The notes under the pieces: model-generated
Database searches by the model: none
Told to the model about the DNA's origin: nothing
The model's input: only the letters and a program-made list of their open reading frames with translations
Part shown: positions 27,816-38,438 of the stretch, one piece after another
How positions within the stretch are numbered: the stretch's first letter is position 1
Layout: each line of letters opens with the position of its first letter
Source: Elusimicrobia bacterium GWA2_62_23
Lineage (GTDB): Bacteria; Elusimicrobiota; Elusimicrobia; Elusimicrobiales; UBA9959
Direction of reading: 5' to 3'
NCBI GenBank assembly: GCA_001799635.1
Contig: MGTV01000008.1
Coordinates: 126,879 to 190,878, forward strand
Length of the DNA stretch: 64,000 bases
Position numbers and translations under genes: made by a program

Positions 27816-29034
27816 TTTCCGGAATTCCCTTAGAATACGCCGAAGCGAAAGCCAGCGCCATGAACACCGCGAAAGAGGTGTGCACGTGCTGGAAGGAAAT
27901 TTCCGTTATGTTCATGACATAATGGGCAGGCAGCACGCACGCTGCCCAGAGCGTGAACGGGCCCGGGGCGGCCCTGAACAGCTGGAGGGCGAACACGAAC
28001 ATGGCCAGGAAGAGGAAGAGCAGGGCGCCCAGCCCGACGAGGCCGCGTTCGGCCGCCTGGTGCAGGTAGAGGTTGTGGAGGCTGCCCCACGTGGTGCCGA
28101 AGATCAGGTCAGGCTTGAACTTGGTGAAGACCGGTTTAACGTTGTCCGGCCCCACGCCCACTATGGGGTGGGTCAGGAACATCTTGGCGCCCAGGCGCCA
28201 GAGGTCCAGGCGGATATTTATGGCCTCGTCGCTGGTGCTGCCGGAACTGGCCGTTTCGGCCATGGAAGTGAAACGCTGGCTGAGCGCGGGATTGAAGCGC
28301 ATGGTGGCCCCGCCTATAAGCAGCAGCGCCAGCAGCAGGCCGGCCATGCGCAGCCGCGCCCCTTTGGAGAACAGGAACATGCAGCCCAGTCCGGCGAAGA
28401 GCCCCAGGTACGCGCCGCGCGTCTGGCTCAGGATCACGGCCGCGAAAGACGCGGCGCCGGCCACGGCGTAGAAAGCCTTTTCCGCGCGGGAATCTTCCTT
28501 TTTGGAGAGCAGTAATTTCGCCAGGATGAAAAGCGTGGCTATGGCCATGATCTCGCCGTAACGGACGGGGTTCATGAACGCTCGCGCCCGGAAGTCGGAG
28601 TTGGGGGAGACCCCGGGAACGGCCTGAAGCATCTTGTAAATGCCTATCACGGCGGAGAACAGGGCTGCGGAGGTGTAGAAGCGCGAGATGAGCGGGACTC
28701 TGTCCTTTTTTACCGCCAGCAAAAGCGTGGCGAGGCAGACGTATTTCAGAAAGTCGGAATTGAGCTGGCTGAAGCCTTTTTTGGGAAAGAACGCGAGCGA
28801 AGCGGCGAGCAGGCAGGCGCCCAGGTAAACTGCCCAGGGGATGAAGAGCGGGTGGCGGACCAGCCCTTTGATCTCAGCGGAGAGGGTGCCGTCCCGGTAT
28901 TTCCCGGCGAGAAGCGCGGCCAGCACCAGGAACAGGGCCGCCTGCACAGCGGAAACAGAAAACACTACTGAAAAAGCGAACAGGCAGAGGCCGGCCAACT
29001 TAAGGCCGTCGATGATCTTTTCGGTGTTTGACAT
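27808..29034 (-). CDS. O-antigen ligase/polymerase (WaaL/Wzy) family membrane protein
   Basis: 'ILSQTRGAYLGLFAGLGC', 'MFLTHPIVGVGPDNVKP', 'GSLHNLYLHQAAERGLVGLGALLFLF' Wzy_C signature; strong hydrophobicity. Confidence 0.88.
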   Translation of the reverse strand: MSNTEKIIDGLKLAGLCLFAFSVVFSVSAVQAALFLVLAALLAGKYRDGTLSAEIKGLVRHPLFIPWAVYLGACLLAASLAFFPKKGFSQLNSDFLKYVCLATLLLAVKKDRVPLISRFYTSAALFSAVIGIYKMLQAVPGVSPNSDFRARAFMNPVRYGEIMAIATLFILAKLLLSKKEDSRAEKAFYAVAGAASFAAVILSQTRGAYLGLFAGLGCMFLFSKGARLRMAGLLLALLLIGGATMRFNPALSQRFTSMAETASSGSTSDEAINIRLDLWRLGAKMFLTHPIVGVGPDNVKPVFTKFKPDLIFGTTWGSLHNLYLHQAAERGLVGLGALLFLFLAMFVFALQLFRAAPGPFTLWAACVLPAHYVMNITEISFQHVHTSFAVFMALAFASAYSKGIPETN

Positions 29035-29082
29035 AGGCAATATTTTACATATTTTCGCGCTCGGCGGACGTTGCGTGGGCGT

Positions 29083-29112
29083 TTGATTAGGGGGGGTAAT
29101 ATTAAATATAAT
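29083..29112 (+). promoter_or_regulatory. putative sigma70 promoter TTGATT-18-TATAAT upstream of wzm/wzt
   Basis: TTGATT 29083-29088, TATAAT 29107-29112 in AT-rich divergent intergenic region. Confidence 0.55.
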
Positions 29113-29161
29113 TAATATATAAAGGCGGTTTGGGATCCCTGTAAGCTGCAATCACCGTGCT

Positions 29162-29917
29162 ATGCGCTATTTTATAGACCTTACTACCGTTTTGACCCAG
29201 AAAGAGCTGAAAGTCCGCTATAAGAACAGCTTTTTCGGCTATCTCTGGTCCATCGCCCACCCGCTCGCCTTCGCCGCGGTTTTCTTCGTGGCTTTCAAGG
29301 TGATCATGCGCGTGCAGATGGAAGACTATGTGCTTTTCCTAATCGCCGGCCTTTTCCCCTGGCAGTGGTTCTCCAATTCCGCGGGCATTTCCCCGCACAT
29401 CTTCCTGGGCAACGCTTCAATAATCAAGAAGGTCAATTTCGAGCGCAGCGCCGGGGTGCTGGCCGCCGTGCTCAACGAGACCATCCATTTCGCCGTTTCC
29501 ATCCCGGTCATAGTTTTCTTCGTCTACTACTACGGCCGGGGCGCGCACGCTTCCTGGCTGTACGGCATCCCGCTGCTGATGCTGGTGCAGTTCATGCTTA
29601 CCTGCGGGCTGGCGCTGGCGGTGGCGTCGGTGAACCTGTTCTTCAGGGACCTGGAGCGCATCGCCGTTATCACTGTCTCCATGCTGTTCTATTTCACGCC
29701 GGTCATCTACAGCCTTGATATGGTGCCGCCGCAGTACCGGGCGCTGGTGAACCTTAACCCGCTGGCGCCGCTCATGGCGAGCTGGCGCTCGCTGTTCATG
29801 TACGGCACGCTGGACGCCGGGCTGGTGGCGCTGAGCGCCGTGTACGCCGCGGCGGCCCTGGCCGGCGGCTACCTGGTGTACCGTAAACTTGTCTGGAAGT
29901 TCGCGGAGGTGCTATGA
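29162..29917 (+). CDS. wzm: ABC-2 type polysaccharide exporter permease (Wzm-like)
   Basis: 'RYKNSFFGYLWSIAHPLAFAAVFFVAFKVIMRVQMEDYVLFLIAGLFPWQWFSNS', 'LNPLAPLMASWRSLFM'; followed by ATPase. Confidence 0.9.
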   Translation: MRYFIDLTTVLTQKELKVRYKNSFFGYLWSIAHPLAFAAVFFVAFKVIMRVQMEDYVLFLIAGLFPWQWFSNSAGISPHIFLGNASIIKKVNFERSAGVLAAVLNETIHFAVSIPVIVFFVYYYGRGAHASWLYGIPLLMLVQFMLTCGLALAVASVNLFFRDLERIAVITVSMLFYFTPVIYSLDMVPPQYRALVNLNPLAPLMASWRSLFMYGTLDAGLVALSAVYAAAALAGGYLVYRKLVWKFAEVL

Positions 29918-30663
29918 GCTCCGCGCCTATAATCTTCTCGGGGGTGGGCAAGACCTACCCGATGTATCATCATTTCACCGGCGGCATAAAGAACTTCCTG
30001 TTCAACCTGCCCGAGGCGCTGCGGTCCCTGCGGTCTTCCCGGTTCGAGGCGCTGCGCGACGTGTCTTTCGAGGTGGCCAAGGGGGAGACTCTGGGCATAG
30101 TTGGCGGCAACGGGGCTGGCAAGAGCACGCTGCTGGGCCTGGCCGCCGGCGTGCTGCGCCCCACCACCGGCGCGGTAAAGGTCTCCGGCCGGATCTCGCC
30201 GCTCCTGGAACTCGGCGCCGGCTTTCACCGGGACCTGACCGGCCTGGAGAATATAATGCTCAACGGCGTGCTGCTGGGCCTCACCCGGGCCGAGGTCAAA
30301 GAACGCCTGGCTGCCATAGTTGAATTTTCCGAACTGGGCGCTTTCATAGACCAGCCGCTGCGCGTCTATTCCAACGGCATGGTGGCGCGCCTGGGCTTTT
30401 CCGTGGCCGCCCACCTGGACCCGGACGTGATGCTGATAGACGAGGTGCTGGCGGTGGGCGACGAGGAATTCCAGAAGAAGTGCCTGGAGAAGATGCGTGA
30501 GTTCAAGCGCAAGGGCGTGACCATGCTTTTTGTCAGCCATTCCATGCCCAGCGTAAAATTGATCTGCGACCGGGTAATCTGGATAGCCGACCGGCGCGTC
30601 CATATGTCAGGGGCCCCCGCGGAAGTGGTGCGGGCCTATGCCGGAGAAGGAGCGGGCCTTTAG
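29914..30663 (+). CDS. wzt: ABC polysaccharide exporter ATPase (Wzt-like, without C-terminal extension)
   Basis: 'GIVGGNGAGKSTLLGLAAGVLRPTTGAVKVSGRISPLLELGAGFHRDLTGLENI', 'DPDVMLIDEVLAVGDEEFQKKC'; ends shortly after the nucleotide-binding domain. Confidence 0.93.
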   Translation: MSSAPIIFSGVGKTYPMYHHFTGGIKNFLFNLPEALRSLRSSRFEALRDVSFEVAKGETLGIVGGNGAGKSTLLGLAAGVLRPTTGAVKVSGRISPLLELGAGFHRDLTGLENIMLNGVLLGLTRAEVKERLAAIVEFSELGAFIDQPLRVYSNGMVARLGFSVAAHLDPDVMLIDEVLAVGDEEFQKKCLEKMREFKRKGVTMLFVSHSMPSVKLICDRVIWIADRRVHMSGAPAEVVRAYAGEGAGL

Positions 30664-30676
30664 CGCCTGAAAATTT

Positions 30677-31663
30677 ATGCTCATATCTATAGTCATTCCC
30701 GTGTACAGGGAGGAAAAGAACCTTCCTAAACTTTACGAACGCCTGCGCGCGGTAACCGCCGCGCTCAAAGACGAGTGGGAGTTCGTGTTCGTTAACGACG
30801 GCAGCCCCGACGGTTCCATGGCCGCCCTAAAGGCGCTGGCCGCGAAGGACCCGCGGGTGAAAGTGCTGGATTTCTCCAAGAACTTCGGCAAGGAGATAGC
30901 CCTTACGGCCGGCGTGCACTGCTCTGCCGGAGACGCCGTGATCTGCATGGACGCCGACCTGCAGCACCCGCCGGAGATTATACCGCAGCTGGTGGCCGCC
31001 TGGAAGCGTGGGGCAGAAGTGGTCACCACCATACGCCTGAGCGTGGACGGCCATTCGCTGGCCCGCAAGACCTTCTCGTGGCTGTACTACAAGATCATGG
31101 GCTGGTTCTCCGGCCTTGAGATGGTGGCGCATACCACCGATTTCCGCCTCTTCGATAAAAAAGTGGTGGACGTGTTCAACCGCATGACCGAGCGGCAGCG
31201 CATGTTCCGCGGCATCATAGACTGGATGGGCTTCAAGACCGAGTACGTGGAATTCCACGCCGAAAGCCGGGAAGCCGGCGAGGCCGCCTATTCCTACGGC
31301 AAGCTCTGGGACCTGGCGCTGTCCAGCATTACCTCCTTCTCCCTGGTGCCGCTCAAGATGACGGCGTACCTCGGCGTGGCCATAACCACTTTCTCCAGCC
31401 TGCTGCTGGGCTGGATGATGCTGGCCAAGGTGGGGCTGCTCCCCGGTATCTTTACGCCGCTGGCCATGGTGGTGGTGGCCAATACCATCCTGATAGGCGT
31501 GGTGCTGATGTCGCTGGGCGTTATAGCCCTGTATATAGGCACCATACACACCGAGGTCACCAACCGCCCGCTCTACATAGTGCGCGAGCGCGTGAACGTT
31601 GAGCCGCCGGCGCGGGAGAACCGCCGCCGCTCCAGCGATTTCCCTAATTCCCTTTCCACCTGA
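30677..31663 (+). CDS. glycosyltransferase family 2 with C-terminal TM pair (GtrB/ArnC/DPM-like)
   Basis: 'ISIVIPVYREEKNLPKLYERL', 'FVNDGSPDGSMAAL', 'DADLQHPPEIIPQLV', two C-terminal TM segments. Confidence 0.92.
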   Translation: MLISIVIPVYREEKNLPKLYERLRAVTAALKDEWEFVFVNDGSPDGSMAALKALAAKDPRVKVLDFSKNFGKEIALTAGVHCSAGDAVICMDADLQHPPEIIPQLVAAWKRGAEVVTTIRLSVDGHSLARKTFSWLYYKIMGWFSGLEMVAHTTDFRLFDKKVVDVFNRMTERQRMFRGIIDWMGFKTEYVEFHAESREAGEAAYSYGKLWDLALSSITSFSLVPLKMTAYLGVAITTFSSLLLGWMMLAKVGLLPGIFTPLAMVVVANTILIGVVLMSLGVIALYIGTIHTEVTNRPLYIVRERVNVEPPARENRRRSSDFPNSLST

Positions 31664-31666
31664 GGC

Positions 31667-32953
31667 ATGAAGCAAAAGATACGCGCCGCCCTGTCAGACA
31701 GCTTGGTCCGCTCCAGCGGGCTGATGTTCTGCGCTTTCATGGCGTCCAGCGTGTTCAACTACCTCTTCCAGATAGTGCTGGGGCGCCTGCTGGGGCCCGT
31801 GCAGTACGGAGTGCTGAGCGGCCTGCTCTCCCTCCTGAGCGTGCTGGGCGTGCCGGTGGCCACGCTGCTCATGGTGGTGGCCGCCAAGTCCGCGGAATAT
31901 AAGGCCCGCAACGACGCCGCCGCCCTGTCAGGGCTTTTCTCCTCGGTCACCGCCGGGGTGCTCAAGGCCGGCGCGGCCGGCCTGGTGCTTTTCCTGGTCT
32001 TTTCCCCGGCCATAAAGAATTACCTGAACGCGCCAGAACTGCTGCCGGTAGTGCTGCTGGGACTGGCGGCCTTCGCCGCCCTGCCGGGCCCGGTGAACAC
32101 GGCCATGCTGCAGGGCGTGCAGGACTACAAGTGGCTGGCCATCAGCATGACGCTCTCCGGTCCCGCCCGCCTTGGCTTTTCCGCCCTGCCGGTGCTGGCC
32201 GGCCTGGGCGTGAGCGGGGCCGTGGGGGGGCTGATACTTACCGGCACTTTCGCCTGGCTGATCACGTACCTGCCGCTCCGGGCGCATATTGCCGCGCAGG
32301 CGGCGGCCCGCGGCGGGCACCTTACTTTTTCACGCGTCCTGCCGGTGTTCGTGGCCAATCTCTCTTTCACCATCATGACGCAGGCGGACATAGTGATGGT
32401 GAACCGCTACTTCCAGGCCGGCGAGGCCGGCATTTACGCCGCGGCCGCCATACTCGGCCGGGCCGTAATGTACATCCCCGGTTCCATAGTGCTGGCTATG
32501 TTTCCCATGGTGAGCGAGAGCCGCGCCCTGAACAAGTCCGGCGGGCACCTGCTGGTTAAATCGCTGTTCGCCACCGCGCTCTTCTCCGGCGGCGGGGCCG
32601 CCCTGTTCTACTTCCTGCCGGAGTGGACCATGGGCACCTTCTTCGGCGCCGGGTACCTGCCCGCCGCTCCCCTGCTGAAATATTTCGGCCTGGCCATGCT
32701 GCCCATGGCCTTCCTGCTGGTGTTCATGAACTACTTCGTGGCCAGGGAGAAAACAGTTTTCGCCTATATCATGGCCGCCTGCGCCGCCGCCGAGATAGCG
32801 GCCATGCACCTTTACCACGGCGCGCCGCTGGACATAGTCAAGGCGGTGTCCGCTGCCGGCCTGCTGGCGCTGGCTGGCGGCCTGGCCGCCCATAAACTTC
32901 GCCTCCCCGGCGCCGAGAACGCCGCGGAGGAACGTACCGGAGACATAAAATGA
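31667..32953 (+). CDS. oligosaccharide flippase family protein (second Wzx-like)
   Basis: '[35 protein letters not shown]', multi-pass, '[37 protein letters not shown]'. Confidence 0.88.
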   Translation: MKQKIRAALSDSLVRSSGLMFCAFMASSVFNYLFQIVLGRLLGPVQYGVLSGLLSLLSVLGVPVATLLMVVAAKSAEYKARNDAAALSGLFSSVTAGVLKAGAAGLVLFLVFSPAIKNYLNAPELLPVVLLGLAAFAALPGPVNTAMLQGVQDYKWLAISMTLSGPARLGFSALPVLAGLGVSGAVGGLILTGTFAWLITYLPLRAHIAAQAAARGGHLTFSRVLPVFVANLSFTIMTQADIVMVNRYFQAGEAGIYAAAAILGRAVMYIPGSIVLAMFPMVSESRALNKSGGHLLVKSLFATALFSGGGAALFYFLPEWTMGTFFGAGYLPAAPLLKYFGLAMLPMAFLLVFMNYFVAREKTVFAYIMAACAAAEIAAMHLYHGAPLDIVKAVSAAGLLALAGGLAAHKLRLPGAENAAEERTGDIK

Positions 32954-33900
32954 CAAAGAAAAAAATACTCGTTACCGGCGGAGCCGGGTTCATAGGTTCC
33001 CACCTGTGCAGGCGCCTGCTGGCCGAAGGCCACGACGTGCTGTGCGTGGACAGCCTGTTCACCGGCAGCAAGGACAATATCGCCGACCTGCTGCCCAATA
33101 AGAATTTTGAGTTCCTGCGCCACGACATAGTGGAGCCGCTGGTAGTGGAAGTGGACCAGATCTATAACCTGGCCTGCCCCGCCTCCCCGGTGCATTACCA
33201 GTACAACCCCGTGCATACCACCAAGACTTCGGTGAACGGGGCCATAAACATGCTGGGCCTGGCGCGCCGCACCAAGGCCCGCATATTGCAGGCCTCCACC
33301 AGCGAGGTGTACGGCGACCCCGAGATACACCCGCAGCCCGAAACCTACTGGGGCAGGGTGAACACCGTGGGCCCCCGCGCCTGCTACGACGAGGGCAAGC
33401 GCTGCGCCGAAACGCTGTTCTTCGACTATCACCGTCAGCACAAGCTGGAAATAAAGGTGCTGCGCATCTTCAACACCTACGGTCCCAACATGCATCCCAA
33501 CGACGGGCGCGTGGTGAGCAACTTCATAGTGCAGGCCCTGCAGAACAAGGACATTACCATTTACGGCGACGGCAGCCAGACGCGCAGCTTCCAGTACGTG
33601 GACGACCTGCTGGAGGGCATGCTGCGCCTGATGAACAGCCCGGCGGACTTCACCGGGCCCGTGAACATAGGCAACCCTGACGAATTCACCATAAAACAGC
33701 TGGCCGAGAAAGTGCTGGAGCTCATACCCGGCAGCAAGAGCAAGCTCATCTACAAGCCGCTGCCGCAGGACGACCCGCGCCAGCGCCAGCCCGACATCCG
33801 CCTGGCCAAGGAAAAGCTGGGCTGGGAACCGAAGGTGAAACTGAACGAGGGGCTCGTTAAGACCGTGGAATATTTCCGGAGGACGTTAGCCGCGAAGTGA
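32950..33900 (+). CDS. UDP-glucuronate decarboxylase (UDP-xylose synthase) / extended SDR
   Basis: '[40 protein letters not shown]', '[31 protein letters not shown]', '[41 protein letters not shown]'. Confidence 0.93.
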   Translation: MTKKKILVTGGAGFIGSHLCRRLLAEGHDVLCVDSLFTGSKDNIADLLPNKNFEFLRHDIVEPLVVEVDQIYNLACPASPVHYQYNPVHTTKTSVNGAINMLGLARRTKARILQASTSEVYGDPEIHPQPETYWGRVNTVGPRACYDEGKRCAETLFFDYHRQHKLEIKVLRIFNTYGPNMHPNDGRVVSNFIVQALQNKDITIYGDGSQTRSFQYVDDLLEGMLRLMNSPADFTGPVNIGNPDEFTIKQLAEKVLELIPGSKSKLIYKPLPQDDPRQRQPDIRLAKEKLGWEPKVKLNEGLVKTVEYFRRTLAAK

Positions 33901-33901
33901 C

Positions 33902-35359
33902 ATGAAGATATCCATCTCCTACCCGCCGTTAGAATCAGAAAAGGGCATCCCCCTGCTGGGGCAGAACCGCCAGTTCCAGTGGTTCAGCGAGCCCACCTAC
34001 ATCTACCCCATGGTGCCGGCCTACGCCGCCACGCTGCTGAAGACCCGCGGGCACGAGGTGCTCTGGGACGACGGCATAGCGGAGGGGCTTTCGTACGCCG
34101 CCTGGCTGGAGCGCGTGAAGGCCGCCCGCCCCGACGTAATAGCCCTGGAGACCAAGACCCCGGTGGTCAAACGCCACTGGAAAATAGTTTCAGAACTGAA
34201 GGCGCTCTCCGGAGACTGGCGTCCCAAAGTGGTACTGATGGGCGACCACGTTACGGCCATGCCAGAGGAATCCATGCGCGCCTGCCCAGTGGATTATATA
34301 CTGACCGGCGGGGACTACGATTTTCTCCTGGCCGACCTTTGCGCTTCGCTCTCCGGCGGCGGCGCCCTGCCCAAGGGCGTCTGGTACCGGGAGGGAGCCG
34401 AGATAAAGAACACCGGCCCCTGCGCGCTCGATAACGACCTGGACTCGCTGCCGGTTATAGACCGCGACCTCACCAAGTGGCGCCTCTACAGCGAAAAGAA
34501 CGGTAACTACAAATACCTCCCCGGCACCTACACCATGGCCGCCAGGGACTGCTGGTGGGGGAAATGCACTTTCTGTTCCTGGACCACCCTGTTCCCGGGC
34601 AAGAAATACCGCGCCCGCTCCGCCGAGAAGATGCTGGACGAAGTGGGCGTCCTGATAGAGAAGTACGGCGTGAAGGAGATCATGGACGACAGCGGTTCCT
34701 TCCCGGTGGGGCCGTGGCTTAAGACTTTCTGCGAAGGTATGATAGCCCGCGGTTACCATAAGCGCGTTAAGATGGACTGCAATATGCGCTTTGGCACGCT
34801 GGGCCAGGCCGAGTACGACCTGATGGCCAAGGCCGGCTTCCGGTTCGTGCTATTCGGGCTGGAGTCGGCCAACCAGGCCACGCTGGACCGCATAGACAAG
34901 CATTTAAAGGTGGAGCAGATAGAAGACGGCGCGCGCATGGCCAAGAAAGCCGGCCTGTCACCTCATATCACGGTAATGATGGGCTACCCCTGGGAAAGCC
35001 GCGAGGACGCCGCCCGCACCGTGGCCTTCGCCAAGGAGCTTTTCCGCCGCGGCTGGGTAGACACGCTGCAGGCCACCATAGTGATACCGTACCCCGGCAC
35101 CCCGCTGTTCAAGGAATGCCGCGAGAACGGCTGGCTCTCCACCGAAGACTGGGACCGCTTCGACATGCGCGAAGCGGTAATGAAGTCGCCCATGACCGAA
35201 GAGGATACCAAGGCCCTCACCCGGGCCCTCTACAAGTCTTTCGCCACTCCGGGCTACGTGCTGCGGCGGCTGGTGGGCGTGCGCAGCGCCGCCGACGTAA
35301 AGTTTTTAGCCCGCGCCGGCAAGAAGCTGCTGGGCCACCTGACGGATTTTAAGCGCTGA
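33902..35359 (+). CDS. B12-binding-type radical SAM protein (CX4CX2C variant)
   Basis: 'AARDCWWGKCTFCSW', 'LFGLESANQATLDRIDKHLKVEQIEDGARMAKKAGLSPHITVMMGYPWES'. Confidence 0.88.
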   Translation: MKISISYPPLESEKGIPLLGQNRQFQWFSEPTYIYPMVPAYAATLLKTRGHEVLWDDGIAEGLSYAAWLERVKAARPDVIALETKTPVVKRHWKIVSELKALSGDWRPKVVLMGDHVTAMPEESMRACPVDYILTGGDYDFLLADLCASLSGGGALPKGVWYREGAEIKNTGPCALDNDLDSLPVIDRDLTKWRLYSEKNGNYKYLPGTYTMAARDCWWGKCTFCSWTTLFPGKKYRARSAEKMLDEVGVLIEKYGVKEIMDDSGSFPVGPWLKTFCEGMIARGYHKRVKMDCNMRFGTLGQAEYDLMAKAGFRFVLFGLESANQATLDRIDKHLKVEQIEDGARMAKKAGLSPHITVMMGYPWESREDAARTVAFAKELFRRGWVDTLQATIVIPYPGTPLFKECRENGWLSTEDWDRFDMREAVMKSPMTEEDTKALTRALYKSFATPGYVLRRLVGVRSAADVKFLARAGKKLLGHLTDFKR

Positions 35360-35364
35360 CCAGA

Positions 35365-36357
35365 ATGCAAAACACCGCAGCCCCCAAATTCTCCATAGTC
35401 ATCCCCGTAAAGGCGGTCAACGCCTACGTCAGGGAGACGGTGCCGCATATCCTGGCGCTGGCCGGGGGGGATTGGGAACTTCTCATAGTGACCAATGACC
35501 CCGAGCCTTCCGAATGGGAGGACGGGCGCATACGGATGCTGGCCTCGGGCCGGATAGGCCCCGGGCTGAAGCGTGACCTGGGCGCGAAGCACGCCCTGGG
35601 GGAGATTCTGGTCTTCCTCGACGACGATTCCTACCCGCGCCCCGACCTGCTGGAAGCCGCATCCAAATATTTCCAGGAGCCCGCCGTGGCGGCGGTAGGC
35701 GGCCCGGCCGTTACCCCGCAGCAGGACGGGTTCTGGGCCAAGGTTTCCGGCGCGGTGTTCCTTAGCCGGCTTTCCGGCGGGGCTCCTGAGCGGTATGTGC
35801 CGGCCGGCCCTTCCCGCGAGATACAGGACTGGCCTTCGGTGAACCTGATGGTGCGCCGGTCCGTTTTCTCCGAGGTGGGCGGGTTCAACGTGCCGTACTG
35901 GCCGGGCGAAGATACCAAGCTGTGCCTGGAGATAGTAAAGGCCGGAAAGAAAATAATTTACGCCCCTGACATGCTGGTGTGGCATCACCGGCGGCCGGGT
36001 CTGGGCGCGCACCTTAAACAGGTGGGGGCCTATGGCCTGCACCGGGGCTATTTCGCCAAGAAGTACCCCGAGACATCGTTCAAGGCGCAGTACTTTATTC
36101 CCTCGGCCTTCCTGCTGTTCACGGCCGCCAGTCTGCTGGCTTCTTTCATGCCTGCGTCCCTGCAGCTGCTCCTCGAGGCCGGCTGGGCCCTGTACGGAGC
36201 GGCGCTGGGGCTGGCCCTGGCGGATTTCCTGCGGTATGAGAATATTTTAGTGTCAGCCGCCGCACTGCCTTATGTTTTCCTGACGCACCTGGTTTATGGC
36301 GCCAGATTTCTCCAGGGGTTCCTCTTCACCGGGAACCTGGTAAGCGAGTTAAGATAA
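35365..36357 (+). CDS. glycosyltransferase family 2
   Basis: 'FSIVIPVKAVNAYVRETVPHIL', 'VFLDDDSYPRPDLLEAA', 'NLMVRRSVFSEVGGFN'. Confidence 0.9.
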   Translation: MQNTAAPKFSIVIPVKAVNAYVRETVPHILALAGGDWELLIVTNDPEPSEWEDGRIRMLASGRIGPGLKRDLGAKHALGEILVFLDDDSYPRPDLLEAASKYFQEPAVAAVGGPAVTPQQDGFWAKVSGAVFLSRLSGGAPERYVPAGPSREIQDWPSVNLMVRRSVFSEVGGFNVPYWPGEDTKLCLEIVKAGKKIIYAPDMLVWHHRRPGLGAHLKQVGAYGLHRGYFAKKYPETSFKAQYFIPSAFLLFTAASLLASFMPASLQLLLEAGWALYGAALGLALADFLRYENILVSAAALPYVFLTHLVYGARFLQGFLFTGNLVSELR

Positions 36358-36359
36358 TA

Positions 36360-37274
36360 ATGGAACTTCCGCTGGTCTCTATCACTATTACCACCCGCAA
36401 CGAGGCCGGGAACATAGAGAATTGCCTTAAGTCCATAAAGGCGCAGACCTATCCGGTCGGGCGCCTGGAGACCATTGTGGTGGACAACGCTTCCACCGAC
36501 GAGACCAAGGCCATAGCCGCCCGGTACACGGACAAGGTTTTCGACAAGGGGCCGGAGCGTTCGGCCCAGCGCAATTTCGGCATGCTCCAGAAGTCCGCCG
36601 GGGAATTAGTGATGTTCCTGGACGCGGACATGATAATGGCCCCCGGCCTGGTAGAGGCCTGCGTAAGGGCCATGGCGGACCCGGCGGTGCTGGCGCTGCA
36701 CATCCCGGAGATAGTGCTTGGCACCCGCTACTTCAGCCGCGTGCGCCGCTTCGAACGCGGTTTTTACGACGGCACGGTAATAGACGGCGCCCGGTTCTTC
36801 CGCAAAGAGGCCTTTGCCAGGGTGGGCGGTTTCGACGAGACCATGAGCGGCCCCGAGGACTGGGACATAGACAAGAAGATAAAGGCGCTGGGCCGCATAG
36901 CGCTGCTGCCTGCCGCCGGGGAATTGCCGCCTGGTTGGCCCATGAGGGAGTTCATTCTCGCCCGCGGCGTGGGGCCGGACGGGCTTGCCGCCGTGGTTTA
37001 CCACAACGAGGCGGAGTTCGACGTTTTCAAGTACCTGAGCAAGAAGAGCTACTACGCCCGCAGTTTCGACGGCTATATTTCCAAGTGGGGGGCCGGCGAC
37101 GCCGACATCCGCCGCCAGTTCGGCCTCTGGTACCGCTATTTCGGGGTTTTCCTGGAGAACGGCAAGTGGAAGACCCTGCTGGCCCACCCGTTGCGCTGCG
37201 CCGGCATGTACTTCCTGCGTTTCGCCGTGGGCGTGGCCTTTCTCCGGAGCAAGCTGGGAGGGGCGAACACGTAA
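36360..37274 (+). CDS. glycosyltransferase family 2
   Basis: 'VSITITTRNEAGNIENCLKSIKAQTYPVGRLETIVVDNASTDETKAIA', 'FLDADMIM', 'FRKEAFARVGGFDETMSGPEDWDID'. Confidence 0.93.
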   Translation: MELPLVSITITTRNEAGNIENCLKSIKAQTYPVGRLETIVVDNASTDETKAIAARYTDKVFDKGPERSAQRNFGMLQKSAGELVMFLDADMIMAPGLVEACVRAMADPAVLALHIPEIVLGTRYFSRVRRFERGFYDGTVIDGARFFRKEAFARVGGFDETMSGPEDWDIDKKIKALGRIALLPAAGELPPGWPMREFILARGVGPDGLAAVVYHNEAEFDVFKYLSKKSYYARSFDGYISKWGAGDADIRRQFGLWYRYFGVFLENGKWKTLLAHPLRCAGMYFLRFAVGVAFLRSKLGGANT

Positions 37275-38438
37275 ATGAGCGGTATCGCCTCCAAGAACTT
37301 CGTTATAGCCACGCATGTCTACGCCACCGGCCCGGCGCAGGACCTGCGCGACTACCTCCTGAAGAACAAGGCGGCGAGGCTGCTCTACATAGGCCATCCG
37401 CTCTTCTACGATACCCGCCTTAAAGGCACCGGCTACGAATATTTCGAAGCCGGGGAGAAGAAGGCGGAGCATTATGCCAGGCTGCGCCGTATCCCGGCGC
37501 CGGTAGCTTACGTGAAGGACGCCCTCTACAACGTTTTCCGGGTGCTCGCCTCCGGCGGCAAATGGGACCTTTACGTGGGCAGCAATAACCTTAACGCCCT
37601 GGGCGGAGTAGTACTGCGCTGGCTGGGCAGGGTGGATAAAGCGGTGTATTACGTCATAGACTACAACCCCAACCGCTTCGCCAACCCGGTGATGAACGCC
37701 ATTTACCACCGCTTGGACCAGTTCTGCGTGCGCCATTGCGACGAGACCTGGAACCTGTCGCCCAGGATGCAGTCCGCCCGCAAGGAATACTTCGGTTTCG
37801 AAGGCGGCAACCAGAAAGAAGCCCCGATGGGGATCTGGTTCGACAGGATAAAGAGGCCGGACACTTTCCGCAAGAACACTTTGGCTTTCATGGGCCACCT
37901 GATAGAAAAGCAGGGTTTGCAGCACGTCATAGACGCGGTTCCCGCCATACTGTCGAAACTGCCGGATTTTAAACTGGTGGTAATAGGCGGTGGGGAGTAC
38001 CTGCCGGCTCTTAAAGCCAGGGCGGAGAAACTGGGCGTGGCGGAGGCGGTTGACTTCCGCGGCTACGTGGAAAAACACGAGGAAGTGGAGCGCATACTGG
38101 CCGAGTGCGCGGCCGCCGTGGCCCTTTACGAGGCTAAAGACGAGCGGGGCAACCCCAGCTTTACCTATTTCACCGACCCCGGCAAGGTAAAAGCCTATCT
38201 GGCCTGCGGCCTGCCCGTCATCCTGAGCGATGTGGCGCATAACGCCAGGCAGATAGAGGAAAAACGCTGCGGGACCGTGGTGTCTAACGCTCCCGAAAGC
38301 ATTGCTAATTCCGTGGTCGGCCTGCTTGCGGACCCAGTGCGGCTCGGCGAATATCGAAGTAACGCCGTAACATACGCGCTGCAGTATGATTGGAAACTGA
38401 TTTTTGCCCGGATGCTGTCCGGCCTGGAGAATAAATGA
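37275..38438 (+). CDS. glycosyltransferase family 4
   Basis: 'FMGHLIEKQGLQHVIDAVPAILSKLPDFKLVVIGGGEYLPALKARAEKLGVAEAVDFRGYVEKHEEVERIL'. Confidence 0.9.
   Translation: MSGIASKNFVIATHVYATGPAQDLRDYLLKNKAARLLYIGHPLFYDTRLKGTGYEYFEAGEKKAEHYARLRRIPAPVAYVKDALYNVFRVLASGGKWDLYVGSNNLNALGGVVLRWLGRVDKAVYYVIDYNPNRFANPVMNAIYHRLDQFCVRHCDETWNLSPRMQSARKEYFGFEGGNQKEAPMGIWFDRIKRPDTFRKNTLAFMGHLIEKQGLQHVIDAVPAILSKLPDFKLVVIGGGEYLPALKARAEKLGVAEAVDFRGYVEKHEEVERILAECAAAVALYEAKDERGNPSFTYFTDPGKVKAYLACGLPVILSDVAHNARQIEEKRCGTVVSNAPESIANSVVGLLADPVRLGEYRSNAVTYALQYDWKLIFARMLSGLENK

Noticed and set aside
36606-38240. 544-aa minus-strand ORF
   Set aside because: Opposite GT2 and GT4 genes with strong family motifs; antisense translation lacks domains
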